This document shows positions 24,529 to 31,984 of a stretch of 37,861 nt of DNA, one piece after another. The DNA is from Chloroflexota bacterium (lineage in GTDB: Bacteria; Chloroflexota; Anaerolineae; Anaerolineales; Anaerolineaceae): the NCBI GenBank assembly GCA_029777225.1, contig JAKOSR010000197.1, forward strand, positions 1-37,861. Direction: 5' to 3'. The number at the start of each line of letters is the position of its first letter. Within the stretch, counting starts at the first letter, position 1. The notes under the pieces are model-generated. The model made no database searches and was not told where the DNA came from. It saw only the letters and a list, made by a program, of their open reading frames with translations. Made by a program: the position numbers and the translations under genes.

Positions 24529-25316
24529 CCGAATTACCTAACCTTCCTATCCTGGATTTTGATCCCACTGTGCCGGCCATCATCGAACCTTCCGTCGTCA
24601 TTCCCAAGGCCGATGTCCCGCATCACTTAGTCTTGTGCTTCTTCCAGGAAGTGATAGACGCCCTGGTCGCCACGCACGACGCGAAAATTGTCCACACGCT
24701 ACGTTCCGAAGTGCGTGAATTCCCGATGTACGAAATTTCCTTCAAGGGTCAGCGTCTGGCCTTCATGCACCCCGGTGTGGGCGCGCCGCTCTCAGCCGGC
24801 CTGATGGAAGAAGCCATCGCCATGGGCTGCGGCGCCATCCTGGCCTGCGGCGGTTGCGGTGTGCTGGACCGTAACCTGGCTGTTGGGCACCTCTTGCTGC
24901 CTATCGCCGCGGTTCGCGACGAAGGCACGTCATACCACTACCTCCCTCCCGCCCCGGAGGTCCAGGCCAACCCAGTCGCCCTGTCTGCCATCGAAAACGT
25001 GCTTGAAAAAATGGCGGTACCCTATTTGAAAACCAAAACCTGGACCACCGATGCTTTCTACCGCGAAACACCCGCCCGTGTCGCCCGCTACAAGGCCGCC
25101 GGCTGCCTGACCGTGGAAATGGAAGCCGCCGCCCTTATGGCCGTGGCCCAATTCCGGGGTGTCACATTTGGCCAAATCCTCTACGGCGGCGATACGGTGA
25201 TTGAGGGGGCCTGGGACAGGCGTGAGTGGCACACCCGTACCGAAATCCGTGAAAACCTCTTCTGGCTGGCTGCTGAGGCCTGTCTCAATCTTCCTGATAG
25301 GAGCGTAAATGCCTGA
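24525..25316 (+). CDS. Nucleoside phosphorylase (PNP/UDP family, uridine-phosphorylase-like)
   Basis: A 263-residue enzyme of the NP-I phosphorylase superfamily. It would phosphorolyse a nucleoside to base and ribose-1-phosphate. Visible are HPGVGAPLSAGLMEEAIAMG, a strand-loop GAILACGGCGVLD, the HLLLPIAAVRDEGTSYHYLPP block, and the nucleoside-binding VEMEAAALMAVAQF around residues 195-207, where the EME ribose-binding motif is expected. ILYGGD near the end fits. It is coupled to the methyltransferase by ATGA and overlaps the phosphodiesterase by 8 bases. Whether it prefers uridine, purines or another nucleoside cannot be decided by eye. Confidence 0.9.
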   Translation: MTELPNLPILDFDPTVPAIIEPSVVIPKADVPHHLVLCFFQEVIDALVATHDAKIVHTLRSEVREFPMYEISFKGQRLAFMHPGVGAPLSAGLMEEAIAMGCGAILACGGCGVLDRNLAVGHLLLPIAAVRDEGTSYHYLPPAPEVQANPVALSAIENVLEKMAVPYLKTKTWTTDAFYRETPARVARYKAAGCLTVEMEAAALMAVAQFRGVTFGQILYGGDTVIEGAWDRREWHTRTEIRENLFWLAAEACLNLPDRSVNA

Positions 25317-26595
25317 TTTCAAAGACCTGGTTCTTCCCAAGCTGGCAATGCCGGACCCTCGCCTCATGGATGGGAAAAATGACATCCTCCTGCCCAGCTA
25401 CAACGGCTTTGGCCTAACCAACCTGCCTTCAACCATCAGCATGTGGCTGGGCGGTCCCCGCCTGGAGTCGCCTGCCCTGGACCCGGTCATCCTGTCCTAC
25501 TTTAAACCCCGCTACAAACGCGTCATCCTGCTCCTGGTGGACGCGCTTGGCTACAACTACCTCGCCCGCCTCATGGCCGCCGGCAAGGCGAATTTCTGGC
25601 GCGATAACCTGCCCAAAGGCCTGCTTTTTCCCATCACCAGTGTCTCACCCAGCACCACCGCCTCCGCCCTCACTACCATCTGGACCGGAGCAGCGCCATC
25701 CTCGCATGGCATCATCGGTTACGAGATGTGGGTCCCTGAATTGAGCATGGTCATCAATACCATCCTGCATACGCCCACCACCTTCGTCGGGGATGCCGGC
25801 GGCTTAACCCGCGCGGGCTTCGTCCCCAACGCCTTCATGGGTCTTGAAACCTTCGGCCGGCGCCTGCTCACCAAGGGCATACGCTCCCACGCCTTCCTGC
25901 CGTCCAGCATCGGCAACTCGGGTCTCTCCCAAATGCACCTGGATGGCAGCCAGCTGCACACCTACACGGCGGAGAGTGACCTGTGGGCCAACATGCGCGA
26001 TATACTCAACGAACGCCCGGATGTTCCCAGGTTCGTGTACGGCTATTGGTCGCATGTGGACTCGCTGATGCACCGCTATGGCACCAACGATGAACGGGTG
26101 GAGGAGCAGTTCGCGCTCTTTACCCATGGGCTCCAAAAAATACTCCTCGAAGGCATGGCGGATTGGGCCCGCGAGGATACGCTTCTGCTGCTCACCGCTG
26201 ACCATGGCTCCATCCCCACCCCTGCCGACGAAAACTACAATCTGCGCGCGCACCCGGGTCTCACCCGCCTGCTCGTCATGCAGCCCACCTGCGAAAACCG
26301 CCTCCCATTCCTGTACATCAAGCCGGGGGCCGAAAACGCGGTGCGCGATTACTTTGCCAACACCTGGCCAGGCAAATTCACGCTCATCACCCGCGACGAA
26401 GCACTGGCCTTGCACTTGTTCGGCACGCGGGACCCGCACCCGGATTTGCTGAACCGCATTGGCGACCTCGTCGTCATCAACCATGACGATGCCTACCTCT
26501 GGTGGGCCCACAAAACCAACATGCTCATGGGTCGGCATGGTGGCTTCCATCCGGATGAGATGCTCGTCCCCTTGTATTCAGTTTCTTTGGGTTAG
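25309..26595 (+). CDS. Alkaline-phosphatase-superfamily phosphodiesterase/nucleotide pyrophosphatase
   Basis: A 428-residue protein of the type-I phosphodiesterase/nucleotide pyrophosphatase branch. The metal aspartate is D78 in LLVDALGYN, and the nucleophile threonine lies in SPSTTASAL (116/117). The second metal-site residues appear in YWSHVDSLMHRYG and LTADHGSIP, and the last histidine in GRHGGFHPDEMLVPLY. No signal peptide is seen, so it is probably cytoplasmic. GGAG lies seven bases before the ATG. Its stop overlaps the convergent metallophosphoesterase stop by four bases. Beside a nucleoside phosphorylase, hydrolysis of nucleotides or related phosphodiesters is plausible, but the substrate is unproven. 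Confidence 0.88.
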   Translation: MPDFKDLVLPKLAMPDPRLMDGKNDILLPSYNGFGLTNLPSTISMWLGGPRLESPALDPVILSYFKPRYKRVILLLVDALGYNYLARLMAAGKANFWRDNLPKGLLFPITSVSPSTTASALTTIWTGAAPSSHGIIGYEMWVPELSMVINTILHTPTTFVGDAGGLTRAGFVPNAFMGLETFGRRLLTKGIRSHAFLPSSIGNSGLSQMHLDGSQLHTYTAESDLWANMRDILNERPDVPRFVYGYWSHVDSLMHRYGTNDERVEEQFALFTHGLQKILLEGMADWAREDTLLLLTADHGSIPTPADENYNLRAHPGLTRLLVMQPTCENRLPFLYIKPGAENAVRDYFANTWPGKFTLITRDEALALHLFGTRDPHPDLLNRIGDLVVINHDDAYLWWAHKTNMLMGRHGGFHPDEMLVPLYSVSLG

Positions 26596-27275
26596 CTGGG
26601 TTGGGTGGTTTGCGCTTGGGCGGGCGCGTTTTTTCCCCGGCCTGGTAAATCGAAGGTCACTTCCCGGTAGCCATACGCGTTGATGATGCGTGTGCCATGG
26701 AAAACAGTCTCCCGGGGTATCAGCGGGTTGTAAAGATGCACATGCCCGTGCAGGGCAAGCGCCGGCCTAAAGGTTCTGATGAGCCAGCGGAAGGCTTTCA
26801 CCCCGCGGTGTGCCCGGTCCGTGTCATCATGGATTCCTTCCGGCGCGCTGTGCGTCACAAAAATATCCAGGTACCTGCCATACAGCACTTTGTTCAACAA
26901 TAAACGTGGCACCAGTCCCAGCGTAATCCGCCACATTTGGAATTGGTTGTACTGGTGCTTGCCGCGGTTGTAACGCAGGCTTCCTTCAATCCCGGCCAGC
27001 AGCAGGCCGTTTTGCTTTTGCCGGATAACCTGCCTGTGCAGGTTCGTGGCACCCCAGGGTTTGTCCTGCACCTCGTCATCCGCCAGCTTGATTTCTTCCA
27101 CATGGTTCCCGTTTACGTAATAGACCGGCACATTGAGCATCGAAATCACGTATTCAAGGTAATAATGGGGCAGGTCGCCACACGCGACCACCAGGTCCAC
27201 GTGTCCAAAACGCTCCAGGATGCGGGTGCTGTAAACGGCGGGTATTTCGATGTCGCTCAGAGCCAGGATATTCAA
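26592..27275 (-). CDS. Calcineurin-like metallophosphoesterase
   Basis: A 227-residue binuclear metallophosphoesterase. The blocks are ALSDIEIP (D8), VVACGDLPHYY (D34), a GNH motif (NGNHVEE, N57-H58), FVTHSAPEG and the C-terminal ALHGHVHLYNP. The first block has D-I-E where many members have DxH, a variant first metal ligand. I chose the TTG at 27275, which has AGGAG five bases before it and begins MNILALSD. The longer frame reaching 27326 would add an improbable tryptophan-rich extension inside acpS. It is the last gene of the acpS unit. The substrate is unknown. Confidence 0.85.
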   Translation of the reverse strand: MNILALSDIEIPAVYSTRILERFGHVDLVVACGDLPHYYLEYVISMLNVPVYYVNGNHVEEIKLADDEVQDKPWGATNLHRQVIRQKQNGLLLAGIEGSLRYNRGKHQYNQFQMWRITLGLVPRLLLNKVLYGRYLDIFVTHSAPEGIHDDTDRAHRGVKAFRWLIRTFRPALALHGHVHLYNPLIPRETVFHGTRIINAYGYREVTFDLPGRGKNAPAQAQTTQPS

Positions 27276-27282
27276 AACGCTC

Positions 27283-27645
27283 CTATCCCTGCGCCACGAC
27301 CATGGCCACTGCCAAACCATTCTCATGCGTGATTGAAACTGCCCAGTCCGTCAGCCCTTTTCGCTCGGCGATGGTTTTTGCCAGTCCCCCCAGGCTGATG
27401 ATGGGTTCTCCACTTTCCATGTGTAGGATTTCAAAATCCTGCCACCCAACCTTGCCAATCCCCGTGCCCAGTGCCTTCGAAGCGGCTTCTTTGCACGCGA
27501 ACAGCGCCGCCAGCGTCTGGTTGTCATCCCGGGCTTGTTGTTGCTCAGCCTGGGTATATACGCGTCGGATGAACCGTGCCCGGATGGCCGGGTTCACCTC
27601 AGCCAACCGCGCAACGCGTACCAGGTCCACGCCACATTTTATCAT
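27283..27645 (-). CDS. acpS: Holo-[acyl-carrier-protein] synthase
   Basis: AcpS (120 residues) attaches 4'-phosphopantetheine to acyl carrier protein for fatty-acid synthesis. The conserved GVDLVRVARL includes the metal aspartate D7. FACKEAASKALGTG contains the second acidic ligand (E53), GVGWQDFEIL-like and GEPI follow, and the C-terminus has SITHENGLAVAMVVA where the family has SISHD. The start overlaps the M16 stop as ATGA. It sits between the metallophosphoesterase and the peptidase pair. Confidence 0.95.
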   Translation of the reverse strand: MIKCGVDLVRVARLAEVNPAIRARFIRRVYTQAEQQQARDDNQTLAALFACKEAASKALGTGIGKVGWQDFEILHMESGEPIISLGGLAKTIAERKGLTDWAVSITHENGLAVAMVVAQG

Positions 27646-28931
27646 GCCAGTGCTCTCCCGGCCGATGTAATCACCAGCTTTTCAGGGTCCCAGTACCGGC
27701 GCGCCGCCTCCAATATTTGCTGCGCGTTCACAGCCGCCAATCTTTCCGGCAGCTTCCGCAGGTAGTCCAGTTCCAGCTGATAGCGTTCCATGCTCACCAG
27801 GGTGCCGGCAATCCCGGCGTTGGATTCCAACGCCAGGGGCAGTCTGCCCAGTGCCTGTGACCGGACGTCGTCCAGTTCTTCATCGCTAACCGGCTCATTG
27901 ATGAAGCGCTTTATTTCCTCCAGGATGAGCCCAATGGCCTTATCCAGGTTGTCTGGATTCACGCCGGCTTCCACCCGCCAACTCACCGGCCCCAGTCCGC
28001 CTTCCAGGTTGCTATGCGCGTAGTAAGCGAGGCCGGCTTTTTCCCGGACGCTCTCGCCAATCCTGCCCATCATGCCAAATTGGCCCAGGATGGAATCCCC
28101 AAGCGTGCAAGCCTGGTAATCTGGTCCGTGGGTTTTGGGGGCAAGCGTCCCGATGACCAGGTCGGTCTGGCTTTTTTCTTCCAGCGGCACGTGCTCCCTC
28201 CGGGTTTGGCTCACGCCCACGTAGGGGGGTAGCTCGGGACGGGCTTGCTGTGCCGGGTTGTCCCAGTTCCCAAAGATGTCCGCGAAGCTTTCCAACGCTT
28301 TTTCAGGTTCCACACCACCAGAGAACGCCATCACCATGCCCTTGGGGCCGTAGTGCCTGTGGTGGAATTCAACCACATCCTCGCGTTGGATGCCGGCCAC
28401 GTCTTGCGTATAGCCAATGTCCGGGATGGCGTAGGGATGGCTCCCATAAAACAGCCGGTCATATGCCTCGTCCGCCATTTCCGCCGTGTCCTGCTGCATG
28501 ATTGCGATGGCCGTCAGCGTCTGTGTTTTCACCCGCTGCAAATGGTCCTCCGGAAATGCCGGCTCTCCCAGCATTTCCCGCAGCAACTTCAGCAGGGTGC
28601 CCAGGTCTTCCTGAAGGCAATTTCCACCTATCGTGGTGGCCAGTTTCCCTGAACTGATGGACAGCGAAGCTCCCATGGACTCGATGGCATCATGCAGCGC
28701 CTGGAAGGCATGTCGCCGCGTTCCCGCCATCAGGGTGGAACTGGTCACGTTGGCCAGCCCGTTTTTTCCCGCTGGCTCCGCGATGGTGCCCGCTGGCAGG
28801 TAACCCCGAAAAGCCACCGCGGGGCTAGAAAAATTGGCCCTGCACAAAACAGTGGCCCCGTTAGCCAGCCGGTTGCGCAGGATGTCTTCCGGTCCGGGCA
28901 GGCTGCTAATCGAAAATGGAATTACAGTCAT
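27642..28931 (-). CDS. M16-family peptidase subunit, catalytically inactive (no HxxEH)
   Basis: A 429-residue M16 homologue. Where active members have HxxEH this one has GLANVTSSTLMAG, so it lacks the zinc histidines and should be non-catalytic. Visible are a VLCRANFSSPAVAFRGYL strand region, the FYGSHPYAIPDIG segment, and the C-terminal half with SVREKAGLAYYAHS (the R/Y region binding substrate) and GSVSW-like strands. It follows the active M16 gene after 10 bases, and the pair most likely forms the heterodimer known from Sphingomonas-type M16B peptidases. It may degrade small peptides inside or outside the cell; no signal peptide is seen. Confidence 0.9.
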   Translation of the reverse strand: MTVIPFSISSLPGPEDILRNRLANGATVLCRANFSSPAVAFRGYLPAGTIAEPAGKNGLANVTSSTLMAGTRRHAFQALHDAIESMGASLSISSGKLATTIGGNCLQEDLGTLLKLLREMLGEPAFPEDHLQRVKTQTLTAIAIMQQDTAEMADEAYDRLFYGSHPYAIPDIGYTQDVAGIQREDVVEFHHRHYGPKGMVMAFSGGVEPEKALESFADIFGNWDNPAQQARPELPPYVGVSQTRREHVPLEEKSQTDLVIGTLAPKTHGPDYQACTLGDSILGQFGMMGRIGESVREKAGLAYYAHSNLEGGLGPVSWRVEAGVNPDNLDKAIGLILEEIKRFINEPVSDEELDDVRSQALGRLPLALESNAGIAGTLVSMERYQLELDYLRKLPERLAAVNAQQILEAARRYWDPEKLVITSAGRALA

Positions 28932-28941
28932 GGTTTTCTTC

Positions 28942-30219
28942 TCAGGCTTTGGGGAGGTAGACGCCTATCACGCGCGCGTCCGGGTTTAAATAAGTCCGGG
29001 CAACCCTCTGCAGGTCTTCCGGGGTCACCCGCGCGAGCCGGTCTACGTAGTCCAAGAACCAGTCATAATCGGCAAAACTGCAGGCGTAACCCATCCAAAA
29101 AGCCTGGTTGGTGATGTTGTCGCTCCCATACGCGAACAGGGCGCGCGCCTGCTTCACAGCTCTGTCTATCTCTTCCTGGGTGACCGGATTGTCAAGTATC
29201 TGGGCGATTTGCTTGTCAAAGGCCTTGATTAATTTCTTATGGCCGTGCCTGGGATGGGCGGTAAGGTTGAAGGTGTAAGTGCCCGGGTCAATGCTGGCAT
29301 TCAGCCCGCCATACACGCTTACGGCCAGTTGCTTCTCCACCAGCGCGCGGTAAAGCCGGCTCGTCCGGTTGCCAATCCCACCGCTCCCAAACATGTTCAG
29401 GCTCGAAGGTCCCGCAAGCAGGCTGTCCAAAATTGTGTACGAGAAAAAATCCGCGCTGTTGGCGGCAGGGGTGCGGTACGAAATTTGGATGAAGGTGGTC
29501 TCACCCGGTCCGCGCTGTTCCACTTCTTCAAAACCTTCCAGGCGCTCTTCCGGCACGGGAATCTGCCGCGTGATGGGGTTTGACGCGAGCCAGTCGAAAT
29601 ACACCTCCACCTGCTCCCTCACCGTGTCGGGGTCTATATCCCCGGCGATGCACAGCGTGGCGTTGCCCGGCTGGTAGTAGTTTTGGTAATGTCCAAACAG
29701 ATCCTCGCGGCTCAGGCTCAGAAGGTCTTGCTTGCTTCCAATCACCTCGTTCCGGTACGGATGCCGCTTGAAGCACTTTGCTTGCACCGCCTCGCCCAGC
29801 AGGAATTGGGGGTCATTTTCCGAGCCTTCACGCTCAGAAATGATAACTGTCCGCTCCGTTTCTGTTTCCAGTGGGTCAAACAGGCTGTTCCGCATGCGGT
29901 CAGCCTCAATGCTCAGCGCCAGGTCCAGCTTGTTGGCCGGCAGCGTCTCAAAATAGGTTGTCCAATCGGTGCTGGTGAAGGCATTCCACATGCCCCCAGC
30001 TTTGGCCACCGCGTGGTCCATGTCTTGCGCGCTGCGCTGGGTGGTCCCCTTGAACTGCATGTGTTCCACCCAATGGCTCAAACCCGTCTTCCCTGCCACC
30101 TCGTTCCGCGAACCGACCGCGTACCAGGCCCAGCTGCTCACAATCGGGGCGGTATGGATGGGCTTCAGCATCACGTGCAAGCCATTGGGAAGGGTGTAAT
30201 CAATTAAATCGGTTGGCAT
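28942..30219 (-). CDS. M16-family zinc metallopeptidase, active subunit
   Basis: This 425-residue partner carries the zinc motif HWVEH (H49, E52, H53), and the third ligand region ETERTVIISERE follows about 80 residues on. The N-terminal DYTLPNGLHVMLKPI is characteristic, and the C-terminal domain has FVQISYRTP-like strands (FIQISYRTPAAN) and the RTSRLYRALVEKQLAVSV substrate-binding region. The ATG at 30219 and an adjacent TTG at 30222 are both possible; GAGG lies eight and eleven bases upstream respectively. It starts the M16-M16-acpS-phosphoesterase operon, behind a TATAAT box. Confidence 0.92.
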   Translation of the reverse strand: MPTDLIDYTLPNGLHVMLKPIHTAPIVSSWAWYAVGSRNEVAGKTGLSHWVEHMQFKGTTQRSAQDMDHAVAKAGGMWNAFTSTDWTTYFETLPANKLDLALSIEADRMRNSLFDPLETETERTVIISEREGSENDPQFLLGEAVQAKCFKRHPYRNEVIGSKQDLLSLSREDLFGHYQNYYQPGNATLCIAGDIDPDTVREQVEVYFDWLASNPITRQIPVPEERLEGFEEVEQRGPGETTFIQISYRTPAANSADFFSYTILDSLLAGPSSLNMFGSGGIGNRTSRLYRALVEKQLAVSVYGGLNASIDPGTYTFNLTAHPRHGHKKLIKAFDKQIAQILDNPVTQEEIDRAVKQARALFAYGSDNITNQAFWMGYACSFADYDWFLDYVDRLARVTPEDLQRVARTYLNPDARVIGVYLPKA

Positions 30220-30248
30220 CAATGGAGTGTCCTCGACATCAAGTGGGC

Positions 30249-30254
30249 ATTATA
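30249..30254 (-). promoter_or_regulatory. Predicted -10 box for the M16/acpS operon
   Basis: GTTATAAT reads on the minus strand about 29 bases before the M16 start, leaving space for a GAGGA ribosome site. A hairpin lies immediately upstream, consistent with a unit boundary. Confidence 0.5.
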
Positions 30255-30262
30255 ACAGAAGC

Positions 30263-30285
30263 GCCTGCCATAATTTCTGGCAGGC
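30263..30285 (-). terminator. Hairpin at the end of the 163-residue membrane-protein gene
   Basis: GCCTGCCA and TGGCAGGC pair exactly across a seven-base loop, 48 bases after the stop. The minus-strand tail is GCTTCTGTT, only partly T-rich, so termination may be weak or rho-assisted. Confidence 0.55.
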
Positions 30286-30333
30286 CTGTCTCCGGTTAAT
30301 ACTCTTTAGCTTGTAGGGCGTATGTTTTGTGCC

Positions 30334-30825
30334 TTATTCGCCTGGTTTTCTGCGGTAGCGCACCTGCATCAGCAGGCCAATGGCGATGATTCCCATCCCA
30401 ATCATCAGCCCCCGGGATTGCAGCGTGCCTAAAAACACGTTCGGGAGAGGGTTGGTCCCGAAACCAAAGGCATCCGCCAACGCGGTGAACACGCACATCA
30501 CGTAGCCCGTTGCCACCGTGCGTTTGCCAAAGTCCGCCAGTAGTGTCTTGGGTGTGTTGGTCCAAAAGATGCTGAGGACAATATTGGCACCCCAGCTCAA
30601 CAAGCCCAATCCAAACAGCAGTGTCAAAATCTGCACAAAACCAATCGAAATACTTCGGTCAAGGCCAAACAAGGCTGGCTTTATCCCGATGAGGAAAATC
30701 AGAAATCCGATCAGGCTCAGGGTCTGGCCAAACCTGCCTCGAAAACGGACGGCAGCTTGCCTACCGTTGATCAGGGTTTCATTTATTCCGGTTGTTTCAG
30801 AGTGATTGTGAGCTAAATCTGTCAT
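30334..30825 (-). CDS. Small multispan membrane protein, unknown function
   Basis: This 163-residue protein has a hydrophilic N-terminus (about 1-32, rich in His, Thr and Asn) and about four hydrophobic stretches: SLIGFLIFLIGIKPALFG, GFVQILTLLFGLGLLSWGANIVL, a shorter TGYVMCVFTALADAFGFG, and GLMIGMGIIAIGLLMQV. Then comes a basic tail (RYRRKPGE). I do not recognise a family. Its start overlaps the end of the M19 gene by 29 bases, which suggests coupling to it. Confidence 0.72.
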   Translation of the reverse strand: MTDLAHNHSETTGINETLINGRQAAVRFRGRFGQTLSLIGFLIFLIGIKPALFGLDRSISIGFVQILTLLFGLGLLSWGANIVLSIFWTNTPKTLLADFGKRTVATGYVMCVFTALADAFGFGTNPLPNVFLGTLQSRGLMIGMGIIAIGLLMQVRYRRKPGE

Positions 30826-31927
30826 GGTTTCGCGCTGGACAGGCGGGTAAACTGGATTCTAACACACGCAGGAAGTTCCCCGCGTCAATTCCCCTCACCG
30901 CCTCGTCAGAATACCCCATTTCCAATAAGAACGGGTTGAGTTTGGGCAAATCAGCGATGGAATCCACCTCCGCGGGCACGGATTCGACGCCATAGCCGCC
31001 GTCGAAATCGCTGCCAATGCCCACATGCCTTGCATCCCCCGCCATCTGGCAAATGTAATCCACCTGCTCCGCCAGCATCCGCAATGAAACCTTCTGCCGG
31101 CTGCCTTCTGCCTTCCAGTTCCAGTTCAAAAAGCTATTGAGCGGCACCACCCCGATCACGGCATCCCGTTCCAGCAGTGCCCTCAGCAGGTCGTCCTCCA
31201 GCAGGCGGTTGAACATCGCCCCTTTCACCAGGCTCTTCGCGTTGGCATGGCTTACAATCACCGGACCCTCGTAAATTTCCAGGCTCTGGAATGCCGCCTC
31301 CGGGTCCATGTGCGAAAGGTCCAGGATGAAACCGTTGGCCCCCATTTCCCGCAGCAGCGTCCGGCCGGCCGCAGTCAGCGGACCAGGTTCGCGTGTGCCC
31401 CCGCAATAGGCGTTTCCCGCCCACGCCGGTCCAATGATGCGCAACCCTTGCCCAAACCACTCCGCCAGCTCCCGGACGTCCGCAATGCCATCCGCGCCTT
31501 CCATCAGCGGTACAAGGCCCACAGGGTGCGGCTGGCTCTCGTCCTCCCACTCAACCAGGTGCTTTCCCAGCTCACTTTGGCTACCAATCAAACGGAATTT
31601 ATCCGCGCGCGTGTCGCACAGGCGCTGGTAACTGCGCAGTTGCTGCCAGTAAATCCTGTTCGCTTCCGCGGGGTTGGTGTATTCCTGGCTGTCGGGGTAG
31701 ATGTGCGCGGAGAGCCGCGCTGGTCCGGCGAAAAGCGTCCCAAAAACAATGGCCACGCGCGCTTTCTGATACTCAGGCCAGCCAAGCAGCGTATTTCCGT
31801 TGTAACTGGGGATAGCACTCCCCGCTTCCAGCCGGCGTGTCTCCGCCACGGACCGTGTGTAATCGCGGCCAAACGCGGCCATGTTATAGGCCAGGTCCTG
31901 GTGGGCGTCCAAAAAGAGGTGTGTCAT
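30797..31927 (-). CDS. M19 family (membrane-type) dipeptidase
   Basis: A 376-residue zinc dipeptidase of the renal-dipeptidase family. It shows FLDAHQDLAYN with the first metal HxD (H9, D11), the bridging glutamate region LVPLMEGADGI (about 145), DLSHMDPEAA and VSHANAKS with the later histidines, and the aspartate in GIGSDFDGGYG. It probably releases amino acids from dipeptides, including dehydropeptides. No signal peptide is seen. The ATG at 31927 lies only three bases downstream of the T tract of the S1 terminator and has no Shine-Dalgarno. The C-terminal 30 residues overlap the following gene. Confidence 0.92.
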   Translation of the reverse strand: MTHLFLDAHQDLAYNMAAFGRDYTRSVAETRRLEAGSAIPSYNGNTLLGWPEYQKARVAIVFGTLFAGPARLSAHIYPDSQEYTNPAEANRIYWQQLRSYQRLCDTRADKFRLIGSQSELGKHLVEWEDESQPHPVGLVPLMEGADGIADVRELAEWFGQGLRIIGPAWAGNAYCGGTREPGPLTAAGRTLLREMGANGFILDLSHMDPEAAFQSLEIYEGPVIVSHANAKSLVKGAMFNRLLEDDLLRALLERDAVIGVVPLNSFLNWNWKAEGSRQKVSLRMLAEQVDYICQMAGDARHVGIGSDFDGGYGVESVPAEVDSIADLPKLNPFLLEMGYSDEAVRGIDAGNFLRVLESSLPACPARNHDRFSSQSL

Positions 31928-31930
31928 GGC

Positions 31931-31970
31931 AAATAAAAAGCGCCGGAGATGCGGTCAGGCATTCCGGCGC
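31931..31970 (-). terminator. Rho-independent terminator after the S1 gene
   Basis: GCGCCGGA and TCCGGCGC pair across a 15-base loop and TTTTTATTT follows on the minus strand. The T tract ends three bases before the M19 start codon. Confidence 0.85.
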
Positions 31971-31984
31971 TGGTTTCCAATGCT

